Shown here: positions 1-12,059 of the stretch, piece after piece | Position numbering within the stretch: the first letter of the stretch is position 1 | Layout of the letters: the number at the start of each line of letters is the position of its first letter | Assembly (NCBI GenBank): GCA_963920635.1 | Contig: OY987302.1 | Location: forward strand, 40,985,500 to 41,049,499 | Length of the DNA stretch: 64,000 nucleotides | Origin: Pseudeuparius sepicola | Taxonomy: Eukaryota > Arthropoda > Insecta > Coleoptera > Anthribidae | Direction: 5' to 3' | Notes under the pieces: model-generated | Seen by the model: only the letters and a program-made list of their open reading frames with translations | Database searches by the model: none | What the model was told of the DNA's origin: nothing | Program-made: the position numbers and the translations under genes

Positions 1-9
1 GAAATCAAT

Positions 10-1412
10 GCCACGACCAGGGTTGGGTAAGTAGAATACGTCAGGTATTTTACAGGGTTTTCGACATGTAGAAAACCATGTAATTTACCTCGTGGGTTTT
101 AACATATTATACGTGTATAAAACTCAGTAGAAAAAATGTTTATATTCTTTTTTTATTTCAAAATAAATAAATACATATACTTCTAGCATACAGTGTGGCC
201 CGTTTGGAATGGAGACAAATCTGTAAAATTATTATTTTTGCTCCGATTTAGAAAAACTTTTTTTTGTTAGATAGGTCTCTGAAAATAACATTCGACACAC
301 CTTCCAATTGTTTTGAAAACCAAACACCTGGCTAACTGCGACATTTTTTATACCCCCAAAATTCAAGAATTCATATTAGGCATTTTTTTATCAAAAAAAT
401 TTACTAAAAAAAGTTGTTTAGAATGAACCAAAAATCCCAAATTCAAAGTGTTATCAAAAAATAAAAAATTTCCGAAAAAATCAATTGAAGGTCCAAAAAT
501 CACATTTTAATGAATTTCTACTGATAGCAAAGTGTGCCATGGAAATTTGAAGTTAAAAAATTAACTTTGCTAACCGTAAAGATTGATTATTGTGATTTTT
601 GGACATTCAATTTATTTTTTTCGGAAATTTTTAATTTTTTGATTTTGATAAAACTTTGGATTTGGGATTTTTGGTTCATTCTAAACAACTTTTTTTAGTA
701 AATTTTTTTGATACAAAAATGCCTAATATGATTTCTTGAATTTTGGGGGTATAAAAAATGTCGCAGTTAGCCAGGTGTTTCGTTTTCAAAACAATTGGAA
801 GGTGTGTCGAATGGTATTTTCAGAGACCTATCTAACAAAAAAAAGTTTTTTAAAATCGGAGAAAAAATATCAATTTTACAGCGCTGTCTCCATTCCAAAC
901 GGGCCACACTGTATATAATAAATTAACAAACTCTAAAATTTACAAAATAAACATAAAAATCTATTTTTACTTACTTTTTAAATCACATACAGAATACTAG
1001 AATAGTTGTTAATATAAAAATTTTAATATTCTTCACATTTATTATTATCTACCGTTTTTAATATGTTATAAAAGTGAAGAAGTTTTTTTGATCGTTCTTC
1101 ACTTAATTTATTCCGAAGAGAAGAATGGACAAACACCAATTAAAAAACACTCGTTCTAATTGAGCAGTCGGGAATCCTCAATAATAAAATCACAGCAAAG
1201 CAACAATCTTATAACAGATGCAAGAGCCAAATCTTGCTAAAATTATTAGGTTATGTTATGTTTCTGTTATACCATGTGATGGCAACTGACCAATAGGAGG
1301 TTTTCTACATATTCTACATAGTTTTCTACATTTGCATGTAATTTACATAGGTTTTCGACGTGTAATGTCGAAAACTGTTTTCTACACCTAGTTACCCAAC
1401 CCTGGCCACGAC
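10..1412. mobile_element. Non-autonomous hAT element with 8-bp target duplication
   Basis: The element proper is 18-1404. It starts CAGGGTTGGGTAA and ends with the inverse, TTACCCAACCCTG. The flanks carry the same 8 bases, GCCACGAC, at 10-17 and 1405-1412. An 8-bp duplication with CAGGG-type ends is the hAT signature. Next to both ends are repeated short motifs of the type GTTTTCTACAT and GTTTTCGACNTGTA, probably subterminal transposase-binding repeats. There is no transposase, so the element would depend on one supplied in trans. About half its length is a second element inserted at 191-911. Confidence 0.85.
191..911. mobile_element. TA-target foldback MITE, family CAGTGTGG (copy 1)
   Basis: This 721-bp element is nearly one long imperfect palindrome. 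The left end CAGTGTGGCCCGTTTGGAAT is mirrored at the right end up to 911. TA dinucleotides flank both ends (189-190 and 912-913), as expected for Tc1/mariner-type insertion. Both arms carry matching inner blocks such as TTTTTTTTGTTAGATAGGTC. A related copy lies at 17017-17676. The open frame at 736-918 is only a read through the right arm and is not a gene. Confidence 0.85.
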
Positions 1413-4400
1413 AGACGCTCATTGGCCAAAAGATAATAAAAATTGCACCTCTAGATATTAGATGTGGCTTTTAGCAGGCCTGCCGGACAGAATCCGTTGC
1501 AGGAACTGGATGATATTTTATTGTGCCTTCGTGCCAATATAATATATTTTTTCTTTTTTTACTGGCACTTTACTTTTCTTCAAGCTTTTGGTTCATACGA
1601 AAGTCGTGGCAAGTTATAATAAGTGTTTAAATGAAAAGAAAATAATTTACAAAATTTTTGAACCAGATTTGAAAATGCTAGTGCTTCATAAAAAATATAT
1701 TAACACGTTAAGCCCCATGTGTACCATATATGTACACACTTTAGTTTCTCCGCAGACCATGTGTACCTATATGGCCACAGTAGCCAGCTGTGTTTAAGTT
1801 GGTGTGGCTCTCTCAGGCGCACAGCTAGCTTATGGTGTAATGGAATCGTCCGGTCTGTGGTAAACAAAAAATTCGCTTAGTCCGTGACACAATATGGCAC
1901 GCATGATCCAGGACGTTCCTATAAGAAACAAAAATCTTTTGTGTGGACCACATGTGCCATATTGGTACACAGTTTTATTTGACCAAAAACGTATGTATTT
2001 AATTTTAACTAGAGTAAAGTTCAAACAGTTACAGTTAAATACCATTTTTGGAGAGCACAAATGCTACACGCACAATTCCATCACTACCTGGATGAACTTC
2101 TACAGGGTGATTCAGTCATGATGTAAAAAAATGTAACCACAGGTGAAAAAAAATAGACTAATAAGAATCTGAAATTAAAAAATTCTAAAGTCAACCAAAA
2201 AAAAAAATAAAATTCAGAAGTTCATTAAAACCCCTACCACAGACATATATAGTAATGATATCAATGGTTTCGGGAGTTGAAGTTGAGATTAAAACAATGT
2301 TACTTTCTTCAAAATGAGGCCAAGATTAATTTGGAAATGACTGCTATTAACTTATCTTCTAGAGATACGGCATGTTACATTGTTGAATATCCGAAAACTA
2401 TATAATGTCATCCACATCAATTTCATTTTCAAAATGCGACATGCGTGTTAAGGAAATTTTGCTCATTTTCTTTTCCGAGAAGATCAATGCAGTGAATTCG
2501 TCGATAATCTTTATTTGATAATTTGGTTGATAACCTTTTATATCGCAGTTCGGCAGTAAAAACTACAGGGTGGATCCGTAAATTGTTAAGAAGAATTGTA
2601 TGCAAATTGTTTGTAGTTTTGGACCATTTAGATTATCATCATAAAGAAAATTCTTCATTTTTGATTGATGGGTCAAGTACAAGCCTTAACTTAGCGATGT
2701 TTACTTTCTGAAGTAGGTACAGTAACATTTTTGCATCTGAGTATCACTTATAGGCTTTTAAACTGAGTCGACTTAGTTCTAAAATTAATTTAGAATAAAA
2801 ACAAAAATAAACAATGTTTCACCGAAAAATAACGAAGCAGAGCAGTAAATGAATCGCTCTGTAGCATCTCTAAATTGTGGTTGCATGAAGAAACTTTCAC
2901 ATACATTGTTCATCTTCAGAGGATAAAAAATTTGGAGATTTGACAAACTTCCTGTAACTCCCATAACCTCTGAATGGAAGAGTCAATTTCCTGCATGCCA
3001 TCCACAAACAAAGAAATTGGTGAACCTCTAAGTGAGGTTTAAACAAACAATTTGTTTTTTGTATAATACCTACAGAAAGCGTAAAAAGTACCTACAGAAT
3101 TCGTAAAAAGTAATTTGTTAGTAGAAATTGTCGATGTAGAGAGGTCATTTGCCTTGTGAGGTTGCCTTCACTCAACGCTTGTGAAGAAGACCCCAAAGAT
3201 GAACTTGCTAGAGGAATATTAATAGGATTAGGATTAGTAGGACTATATATTATCACAATAATTGTCATTGGTGCATTGAAATGAAGCAGAAGCGTGGTAT
3301 GGTGACGACGTCGATAATAACGATGGCAAAACCTCTCCGAATTGCATTTCAGGGTAGAGTATTTTGCACTAAAATAATTGACAATGTTTTTTCATTATAT
3401 TATAACGTTCATGTGGCGACTTTGATCTTAACTGCGGGCATAGGTAAATAGAATGGGAGCTTTTGTGTAAACACTTTGTGTGTATGTCCATCTAAGGTAT
3501 TTGTATGTAACACGTGTCTTTGCTAGTCATGAATTTGGTTATACAATACGGCTCGTAGGTGACCCTGATGATGACTTAGCGGCCGAAAGCGTTCTGCCCA
3601 CGATTTTATTAATTTTAATATACTGTGCCTAGTACAACAACTTCTCTTCTTTTCCCTTTTTCTTCTTGCCTACTGGAACTATAAATGGACATGAACATCA
3701 TCATTTTTGTTTTCCAGGTCAAGTAAAAAATGTGCAAACGCCACCACTGTACAGGAGTCTAGACTGGAGACGTGAAATTCGCGTTGGTCATCTAGATGCA
3801 ATAGTAAAAAGTAAAGATATAACAACAGTTATTTCATTGTCCGCTCGTATACTTTTTTCCCGGCCACCTAAACTGGTCGTACTGAATGAAACAGCAATTT
3901 AAAATTTATCTGAGTTTTTACCTATTAACAATTTCAATCATACCGTTCTGATGGCGGTTTATTTATATGTCGGTCTCGTCTTTCGCAAAGAATAGAAATT
4001 ACTTGATTTTGGAGCAACGCGTGTGTTCTTGGGTAGACACCGTTCTGTTCATTTGTTCTTTTAGTTCTCGATTTCATCTCAGTTGTATATTTGTCAGGTT
4101 TGGTCTTGTGAGGTGGCGCTCTTTAAAAAAAAAATCAATTTATTTTTCAATTTGAAAAAGCACTATCAAATAGAGAGTGTCATTAGTCAGTAAATAACAA
4201 CGGACTAATACAGTAAAAAAATATTTCCCTTTTTTGTGTAGGTAGGGGCTTTAAAATTCCAAGGAGTTTGCTAGCTTGTTTTTCTTCTTAATTACGCAAA
4301 AAATTAAAATTAACATTACAATTTTGGGTTCTGGGTAACATCACCAGGAAGCTATACCGGGGCATATTACATAATAACATGTAAAATAATTTACTTGAAT

Positions 4401-5480
4401 TATGGATTTAATTTATTTTTAAATTTATTGAATACTTAGTTTAGTCAACATCTTTGTTGTTGTACATTAGAGATTTTATAAGAATCCCTATTACAAACAT
4501 ATTAATGCAAATTATCAGGTATAAAACTTACTAATTCAACCCTGTTTTTTAGGACAATGCAAACGGTCAAATAAATGACAAGACTCATCGATCTTGCGCT
4601 GTGCGCTGGAAAGTAACCTCGTTTGGATCAAGGTATTTTTGCACGATTTTTGTTTATAGTTTTCAATATGAAAAATAAAAAATGTTGTGTTATACCATGT
4701 TGTATTAAATCTTGTTGAAAATTCCACAAAACTATGTTCGCTTCTTCGCTTGCGCGACCCTGGAGGAAGAGCGACTAAACCCTTGTTTATTGGATTAAGT
4801 GACAATCCTGTGTTATTTGTTTAGTTTCTCAATAATTTGGGCTAATATATCATTTTGTCATATTACTTTCAATACTTTGGAATGGAGTGGTTGAAAAATT
4901 AAAATGAATTTTTCCCAAAATAACCTCATAACTTTCAGCTTTGGAAGCAACTATTTTACTCCAAACATGCAACAAAGACCGTTGCATATTGAAAGTTACC
5001 TACAAGAAATAAATGTTTTAACAACAAAAGCAAAACTCTTGGGTAAATTTATTTAAATAATATTAAACAAACTATTTGGTCTGGCATTCAATTGATAATA
5101 ATTATCCAAATTAGGAAGTACCTACATTAATTTCCCATAAACATTCTGAACACATGACTTGCTTATATTCTCTGTATAAATATTAGTCAAGTTTATCTTG
5201 CTGGAAGTTCGGAGAAGTTATACAAAATAACGCGTTCTTTTTCAGCTAACAACATTTAAAATTTTATTTGGAAATACGTAGTTTTTTATTTTATTATTTA
5301 TGGTCCTCTCTTTCTCAGGGCATTTATTCCACTTCATAAATATTCAGTTATGCCATCTGACGATGCCTCAAAAAGTGGAAATTGACCGATCAAAACTAAA
5401 CCAGAGTTCTTGATAGTTATAGCATTTTCTCTTGCAAATACTTTCGTTTGTCATTGTTATTATTACATAATCAGTTATTT
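1413..5480. other. No gene recognised; possible piggyBac-like end at about 1700
   Basis: About 4 kb without a supportable gene. At 1700-1790 there is TTAACACGTTAAGCCCCATG followed by imperfect repeats of CATGTGTACCATATATG, with an inverse-like copy near 1940-1975. This resembles one end of a decayed piggyBac-like element (TTAA target), but I see no matching second end. At 3561-3600 a CTGATGATG...GGCCGAAAGC stretch resembles the tail of some insect retroelements. The short open frames here have no recognisable domains. Confidence 0.35.
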
Positions 5481-5502
5481 TATATATATATATATATATA
5501 TA
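5481..5502. repeat. (TA)11 microsatellite
   Basis: Eleven uninterrupted TA units just upstream of the Tigger-like element. Confidence 0.95.
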
Positions 5503-5549
5503 CAAAAATGTATTTTTCTAAAGTTTTAGAACAAAATACATACTATGTA

Positions 5550-6508
5550 GGGGAGAGTCGGGTAATATCGGACAGTGGGTAGTATCGGACAACAGCATCT
5601 TCTCAATTTCCCTCATAGATGGCGTTCCAAATTTGTCAGAAAATGCTTTATTAGAATTGCCCTAGACACATATGTTCAGTATGAGGCCGAGCTTTGAACG
5701 GTACACGTCGCGTGCTTTATTTTTATTTTTTTGCCCAAAACAAATTTCCCGGACATAAAATAATTTACCAGTCTGTATTTTATATAAACGGTAAGTTCTT
5801 TTAAAATGTTCATATTATACATATAATATTTGTTGTTTATTTTGGAATATAAAAATGGTTTTATGGAAATTATCGGAGGGTGGTAAAAAATAAGTTGGCC
5901 ACTTTTTTCCAACGGTGCTGTTCGGGTAGTATCGGACACACATATTTCTGGTGATATCGGACACACTGAAATTTTAACTGAACATTCTTATTTTCAGATT
6001 AACTTTAAAAAATGCCCAAGAATCCAAAAAGAAAAAGAAAAATTGACCAACTAGAGCTAGAGGATTACATTAGAAAAAATAAAAATTTAAAGGACAAAAA
6101 ATATAGCAAAGATAATGAATGCTATGAACAGCAACAAGAAGCAACGAGTGTATCATCTGTGGTGAAGACTTCGTCGCAAATTGGATACAATGCATCCAGT
6201 GCCATGGTTGGGCCCATAAAAATTGTTCTGGGGCAGAGAAACATCAGGTTTATTATAAATGAGACATTTGTAAGGGGAATTAAGTCATGTCCGATACTAC
6301 CCGACGTTTTCAGAAAATTACAAAAAGCGGTCCACTTTTGTTTTTAACGAGTGGAGTTTTTGTTTCAGTTTTTTTGTTTAATTTTATTATGTATTCTATT
6401 CTGCAAAGAGTATAGTTTATTTTAAGCAAAAATATGTTAATACATCATTTTTTTGATAAAAATTATTTAAATTTTTCGAAATGTGTCCGATATTACCCGA
6501 CTCTCCCC
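5550..6508 (+). mobile_element. Tigger/pogo-type deletion derivative
   Basis: The left terminus GGGGAGAGTCGGGTAATATC is mirrored at the right terminus ending GACTCTCCCC at 6508. TA flanks both sides (5548-5549 and 6509-6510), the duplication made by Tc1/mariner/pogo transposases. Inner repeats of the type GTAGTATCGGACA occur near both ends. The only protein remnant is the C-terminal tail of a transposase with a PHD-like zinc finger. The DDE catalytic core is gone, so this is an internally deleted, non-autonomous copy. Confidence 0.8.
6012..6283 (+). pseudogene. C-terminal tail of Tigger-like transposase with PHD finger, frameshifted
   Basis: The first part reads as a lysine-rich linker from 6012 (MPKNPKRKRKIDQLELEDY). 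At about 6146 the family-like sequence moves to another frame: ECIICGEDF, then WIQCIQCHGWAH, then NCSG, and DICKGN up to a TAA at 6281. This Cys/His spacing is the PHD-type finger found at the end of many insect Tigger/pogo transposases. The frame change and an in-frame TGA at 6260-6262, where a zinc-binding Cys is expected, show it is broken. The single open frame across 6012-6347 is therefore a chimera of two frames and not a real product. Confidence 0.7.
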
Positions 6509-6510
6509 TA

Positions 6511-7700
6511 TCATTGATTAACTTGCCGCACAATAATATACCATGACAGGTGGAATGTTCAACTTTAATTTTCATGGCACACTGCAAAACACAAAAATTC
6601 ATTGAAGAGTGTGTTTCACTTATCTGTATTTTTTATGTATCTAGTACCTACAAGAAAACCTTTCATAATTTTTTTCACAGAAGATATTTATTTAATATTA
6701 ACGAAATATTGAATATTTCTGTAGATAGTTCTGTAGAAGTTGAATAAAAAAAAACTAATATTATGCAATAAACAGTAGTCAGTCGTATTGAATTACATAT
6801 ATATGTAACAGGTGCTTCAATTAGGAATTGTACATTTTTTTGTAACTGTATACAATAATTAATCAAATTTATATATATTCTGATAGAATATGATAGTCAT
6901 TAATGTCTGGTCTTTGATCAGTATCTATACATAATTTTGCTTGTCCGCAATATCTCCCTGGCAATTAAATTAATTAAATATTGAAATTCAACTAAGAATA
7001 CGCTGCAACATAATGATAGACAAGTAGGTACCTAGCTACTTTATTTATACTTATATTGAAGCAGGCTTTAAATGAACTATTTAGCCTTTTGGCTTTTCTG
7101 TTTAAATATCGACAGATAATAATATGGAAATATAGGTTATACTAACCACCAGCCTATATTTCATTAGATGGTTACAAAAAGTTAGTTTAATTTTGATCAT
7201 ATGATGTAATCTTATACTTTAAGCTTTAGCACAACCATAAACGACTTAAATTCCAAGCCTCCAACCGACAAAACTGGCAACAAGGCTGGCAAGTCCACAC
7301 CGAGGTCCCGTCGTTGCCTGGCTTGTCAATTGATTTGAAAAGTGCGTGCAAGTTAACCTGCGCTAACTGATATCGTTGTGCGAATATTACGATAAGACAA
7401 TGCGCCTCTGTTTGCGACAAGACTGCCCAGAATTTTGGTGAGTTTTTCTTGCAAAGAAACTAATTTGTGCTAAAATCATTTGGGTTGCGGTTGGTGCTGT
7501 AAACAATGGCGAAAGCGTATAACTAGACTTCGCCAAATGTAAAAATAGCATATTTTGTATATTTTATGTAAATAATTATTTTTTTGCATATTTTTATAAA
7601 CATTAGCATATTGTGCACAAATATCCAAATTAAGTATATGAAAACGTAAGTGAAATAGGCGCACTTGTGTAAAAAAGTTAATGGCACAATCGGCACACAA
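6511..7700. other. No gene recognised
   Basis: AT-rich sequence with only short open frames and no recognisable domain, RNA gene or bounded repeat. Confidence 0.4.
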
Positions 7701-7703
7701 GTA

Positions 7704-8330
7704 TACAGGGTATCCCAGAATATGTGGGCAATCTTCCGGATTTATACAGGGGACGTCAAAATAACATGATAAGTTCCTATAAAAAAAATTCCCAGAGGGC
7801 CTCTCTACGGAGATGCAGGGTGTTGAAGTTCTTTTTTGAAATTAAATTATGGCCATATCTCCCAAAATAATCAAGCCCCTGAACTGAAATTTGGCACTGT
7901 TGTGTTTTTGGGGATGTGAAATAAGCTGAAGGTATCAATTTTTACGTATCTCCCAGAGGGCGCCACTTGTGATGTTTTTTGATAGTTCTTTTACTCGTAA
8001 CTTTTTTGAGGTTATGTTTTTGGTCTTGCAGGCCCATCATTTTAGTGCACCTTTTCATTTTGCAACAAAAGTGTACTCTTGTTTCATAACGAAAAAAACA
8101 ACCTTTTGCGTTGAAATTGGTAAAACGTGCCCTAAAACACGTGTTAACTTCAACATTCGAAACATAAAACTTTCTCCTACCGCTTTCAAATGTGACATAT
8201 CAACTTTACATTCAAAGTAAAGAAAAAAATACCAAATGGACATTGGACAGAACACTATTCCTTTTCTTGAAATATTGTGTTTAAATTCTGTCAAATTCAA
8301 TCTTATCCATTTTGAAAGCTAATAATTTAC
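7704..8330. repeat. One-ended TACAGGGT-type repeat fragment
   Basis: Starts TATACAGGGTATCCCAGAAT, the typical left end of the mariner-like MITEs found elsewhere in this window. The sequence continues through CTCCCAGAGGGC-type blocks that occur twice (about 7792 and 7951). No mirrored right end is visible, so the copy is truncated or old and its right boundary is uncertain. Confidence 0.4.
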
Positions 8331-9123
8331 AATTTCAACAAATTGAACATAATTTTTCTGTTATGAACAAACGAGAAGGTAATTACTTACTCGATGCACT
8401 TCTTCTTCTTGTTCTGTTATGAGCGGGGTGCTCCGTGGCATACCGGAAAACCTTATCTCATTTTGGGACTAGTTCAAAGGTTTCGCCGGGCGTTTGAATG
8501 TTCATCACGCGTGTGCACTAAAACTTATCTGATATAGGAGGGCAACGAGGCGGCCATCACAAAGAGTATTTCTCGTGTAAAAGGAGCTGAAGACACCTAA
8601 CATGACGGCACACGAAATAATCTTGTAATTGAGGTTCTATTTATATTCTATCAATATTAAGTTTAAAAAATATTTGAGAAGAATGATAGATACACCTATT
8701 ATTAGAATGGTTCTTCAATATGTTGTTAAAGCAAAGGGAAAATAGTAAGTTTCGGGAGCATACGTATATGCTTTGTTTTGATGTAAATTCCTTTAACTTT
8801 ATTTCTGTTAAACTTTCGATCTGCTTTGAGAATGTATTCAAACTGTAGTACCGTAGTACCTACAGTCCGCACACGTTTTGTATTTTAACTAAAAAAATAA
8901 CAATTCGTTGGAAATTCAATTTTCCTCAACAGAAATAAAAGTTGGTTGCTACCCATATTTTCATGCAAGCCGTATTCACTAGATGACTAATTAATAGAAC
9001 CTGGCTTCGGAAGACCAAAGGCTTGAGTGTTGCAGGTGGCTAAAGGGCTGAAATAAGGGCGTAATTTTGTAAGGAAAAATCGAGATTTTGACCGACTTTT
9101 TCACATAAGCCCATCGAACGTAT
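8331..9123. other. No gene recognised; left flank of the Penelope composite
   Basis: No supportable gene. The segment around 8400-8620 is less AT-rich than its surroundings but has no long open frame or clear splice structure. Its right end supplies the target of the PLE insertion. Confidence 0.35.
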
Positions 9124-9137
9124 GAAAATGTATATTG

Positions 9138-10329
9138 TTTGAACTTTGTAGATAAGGTAGATTGTTGAGTAAAAATCTGATGTCGGACTTCCATTGTCTT
9201 TATTTATTTCTAAGCACGACGTTTCGACCAGAACACATTTCTGATCGTTTTCGAGTGAAAATGAGGAGTACAAGAAAGATATAAGGTCTCTCCTTTTGGG
9301 TGTGCTTCTTATGTTCGGTTATTCTTACGTCTAGAGGCCTCTTTGTTTCTCCTATATAGACTTGTCCACACTCGCAGGGGACCTCATATATGCACTCTTT
9401 GTCACTGAAATGATTCGCTGGTTTTGTTTTCGTAAGTGTGGATCGGAGGGTGGAAGACGACTGAAAGAATGTTCGAACCTTGTATTGGCTGGCAATTCTT
9501 TTAATTTTCTCGGAGACACCCTTGATGTATGGTATGACCACCTTCTTTTCTTGCCCCTCTTGCTCTTGATTGCCTTTTGTTTTGGTGCATTTGGCGATTG
9601 AGTCTTCAATGGTTTTCAATGAGAATCCGTTGCCTAAGAGGTCCCTTTTGATGTTTCCGATTTCTTCTTTCAGTGCTCTTTCTGTGTGACATATTGTAGT
9701 TGCTCTTTGGTAGAGTGTTTTGATGATTCCTTTCTTTATTGATGTTGAGTGATTCGAATTGTACTAGAGGTATTGACCAGTGTGCGTTTTCTTTCTATAT
9801 ACGGTGGTTTGGATTTTGTCATGGCAACGGCTAACTAGTACGTCCAGGAATGGCAAGCTGCTATTTTCTTCTGTTTCCATTGTGAATTTAATTGTTGTTC
9901 TGATTTAGTTAATGTGTTCTAGGAAATGATGTAATTCCTCGTCGCTTTTGTCCCATACTATGGAGGTGTCGTCAACGTATCTCAGCCATGTTTTGGGTTG
10001 AAATGTGGCAGTCCTTATTGCTAATTCCTCGAACCATTCCATGTAGATGTTTGCAATTACAGGTGAAAGTGAAGATCCCATTGGCAGGCCGTCCTTCTAG
10101 ATGTAGAAATTATCTTTTAATTGAAAATATGAGTTATGTAGGCAAAATCTCAGAAGTTCCATAACTCCTTCCAGAGGTAAGTTGGTTCTTTCCGGCAGTG
10201 TCTGGTCAATCCTTATCTTTTCTTCTACGATGCGAAGTGATTCTTCCAATGGTACGTTGGTGTATAGGCTCTCGACGTCGAAACTTACGAAGCGGTCTTC
10301 TGTGCTAAGTTTGATAGAGCTGACATTAT
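9138..10329 (-). pseudogene. Inverted PLE fragment: RT C-terminus plus GIY-YIG, deleted
   Basis: On the minus strand this reads from the middle of the reverse transcriptase (RT) through the linker and the GIY-YIG endonuclease into the 3' tail. Recognisable parts are the antisense of the YVDD region near 9970 and the VPCECGQVYIGETKRPLDVR block of GIY-YIG near 9320-9400. Compared with the copy at 18749-19575, about 290 bp after the EHKKHTQK block are missing, so the endonuclease lacks its C-terminal half. An in-frame stop lies in the linker. The fragment ends abruptly at 10329, where the strand polarity flips. Confidence 0.75.
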
Positions 10330-10857
10330 TTCAGTCATCTTCCACCCTCCGATCCACACTTAAGAAAACAAAACCAGCGAATCATTTCAGTGACAAAGAG
10401 TGCATATATGAGGTCCACTGCGAGTGTGGACAAGTCTATATAGGAGAAACAAAGAGGCATCTAGACGTAAGACTAACCGAACATAAGAAGCACACCCAAA
10501 AAGGAGAGACCTTACGATCGGGAATAGCAGAACACGTGTGGACCAATCAACACCGAATGAATCGGTCGGATGCGAAAATCATCGAAAAGGAACCCCACTG
10601 GTACCGAAGAAAATTTAAAGAAGCAGTCCACATAGAAAATAAACAAGCATTCAGCCAGGCCAGTGTCGACATTCCCAACATTTGGCGCACACTGGTCAAG
10701 AAGGCGGGGGAAAACCGCGGAAACCCATTGGCGCCAACACGGATTAGGATTAGTGATTAATTATTATGCAAATATTGTCTATAAAACCTCAATATCTTTC
10801 TTGTACTCCTCATTTTCACTCGAAACCGATCAGTGATTTGTTCTGATCGAAACGTCG
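10330..10857 (+). pseudogene. PLE 3' part: GIY-YIG endonuclease domain and tail
   Basis: Coding up to the stop near 10760. The domain shows CIYEVHCECGQVYIGETKR, then the EHKKHTQK block, EHVWTNQH and WYRRKFKEAVHIENK, which is the GIY-YIG nuclease that PLEs use for target cutting. The N-terminal part is missing: before 10330 the open frame runs into antisense RT sequence, so the frame at 10182-10760 is an artefact of the inversion. The tail (10761-10857) contains the CGAAACGTCGTGC block and then joins the 5' start of the next copy. Confidence 0.75.
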
Positions 10858-10879
10858 TGCTTAGAAATAAATAAATACA

Positions 10880-11644
10880 ATGGAAGTCCGACATCAGATT
10901 TTTACTCAACAATCTACCTTGTCTAAAAACTTCAAACAACAGTTGAATGCCCAGTACGGACCTGGAATCAATCTACTCATCAGAGGATACGAGAAAGTCA
11001 AGAACAAGATCATCAAAGAGGAAGAACGCATCCGTTTCCTATGTGCCGCTAGAGACAACAACATAATACCCGTTGGTTTTCGCCTGAAGTCTCCAATCTT
11101 AGGAAATAGAGCACAGAAGATCGCCGACAACGCAAGCAAAGCTCTAGTCAGAGCTCAGCTGAACTACCACAGATATCATAAGACCACCTTAATTAAGGAC
11201 GCCATACAACGTTTTGAAGAAATCAAGGAAATACTCAGTGAGGAAGACTACGAACGAATTTTTAGAAAGATAGATGCAAGCTGCGAACATACAAGAGACC
11301 AACTAAAAAGAATCCACAACAACAAGCTAAATAGATTGCAACCGGTAGAGCCTCCAAAAACAAGAGATCTCAAACAACAAAAGACAGTCATCAACATTTC
11401 GACCCGAACCCTAACTTCTACAGAAAAATATCTACTTGGCAAAGGCCTAAACTTCGCAGTGGCTCCCAAGCAAATTCCAACTATAGACCTAATCAGTGCC
11501 ATCGAATCCACAAGACTATCTCAACCGCAAGCAGATGAGTTCAAATGGAAGATCAGAGCAATTTGAGAGAAAAACCCGAGACCAAAAAGAAACGTCACCA
11601 AGTTCGAAGAAATGGCCCTTATAGGCCAAGCGACAAGTAATAAA
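10880..11644 (+). pseudogene. PLE N-terminal region, interrupted by stop and insertion
   Basis: Starts MEVRHQIFTQQSTLS at 10880 and continues about 228 residues to a TGA at 11564-11566. The LIRGYEKVKNKIIKEEERIR segment is typical of the basic, helical region upstream of the PLE reverse transcriptase. After the stop the same frame continues (EKNPRPKRNVTKFEEM) to about 11644. The TGA therefore looks like a point mutation in an originally continuous frame. The frame is cut by the palindromic element at 11657 and resumes at about 13945. Confidence 0.75.
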
Positions 11645-12059
11645 TAAAGAGGGGTACTTGGAAAGTATTCCGAAGTTAATGATATTTTAACATGTTACGT
11701 GTGGGTAGTCTGCGGAGTAAAATCTGAGTTTTCGACCTCGAGGACCCTGTGCTAATTTGGGGAGGACCGAAAAACCTCGACATTTTCGGACCCGTTTCAG
11801 TTTTTCGCTTATAACTTGTAAACCATACGTTTTTAGCAGAATACACTTATGTACAAAGTTGAAGACCATTAAATTTCCTTGGTCAGAAGTACTTTTTGAT
11901 TCAGTATTCACCGAGATATAAGAATTCAAAGTTACAAAAAAATTCTCAAATTATCAAAAATTGTTTCCGGCCCGTCCACAAATCAAACCAAGCATGAGAT
12001 AACGATCTTTTATCTTTGTCTCTTTCACGTCTTCCGTGTCAAACTCATATCTTTCTCTG

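Noticed and set aside
736..918. 60-residue frame in the first MITE
   Set aside because: Lies entirely in one palindrome arm and has no counterpart outside.
3561..3600. Hammerhead ribozyme (CTGATGATG...CCGAAAGC)
   Set aside because: The core resembles CTGATGA...GAAA, but I could not form a convincing stem II or stem III. The similar CGAAAC blocks in the PLE tail and at 62104 also lack a full core.
10182..10760. A single 192-residue protein with GIY-YIG domain
   Set aside because: The first about 49 residues are antisense RT sequence. The frame crosses the inversion junction at 10329/10330, so only the second part is genuine.
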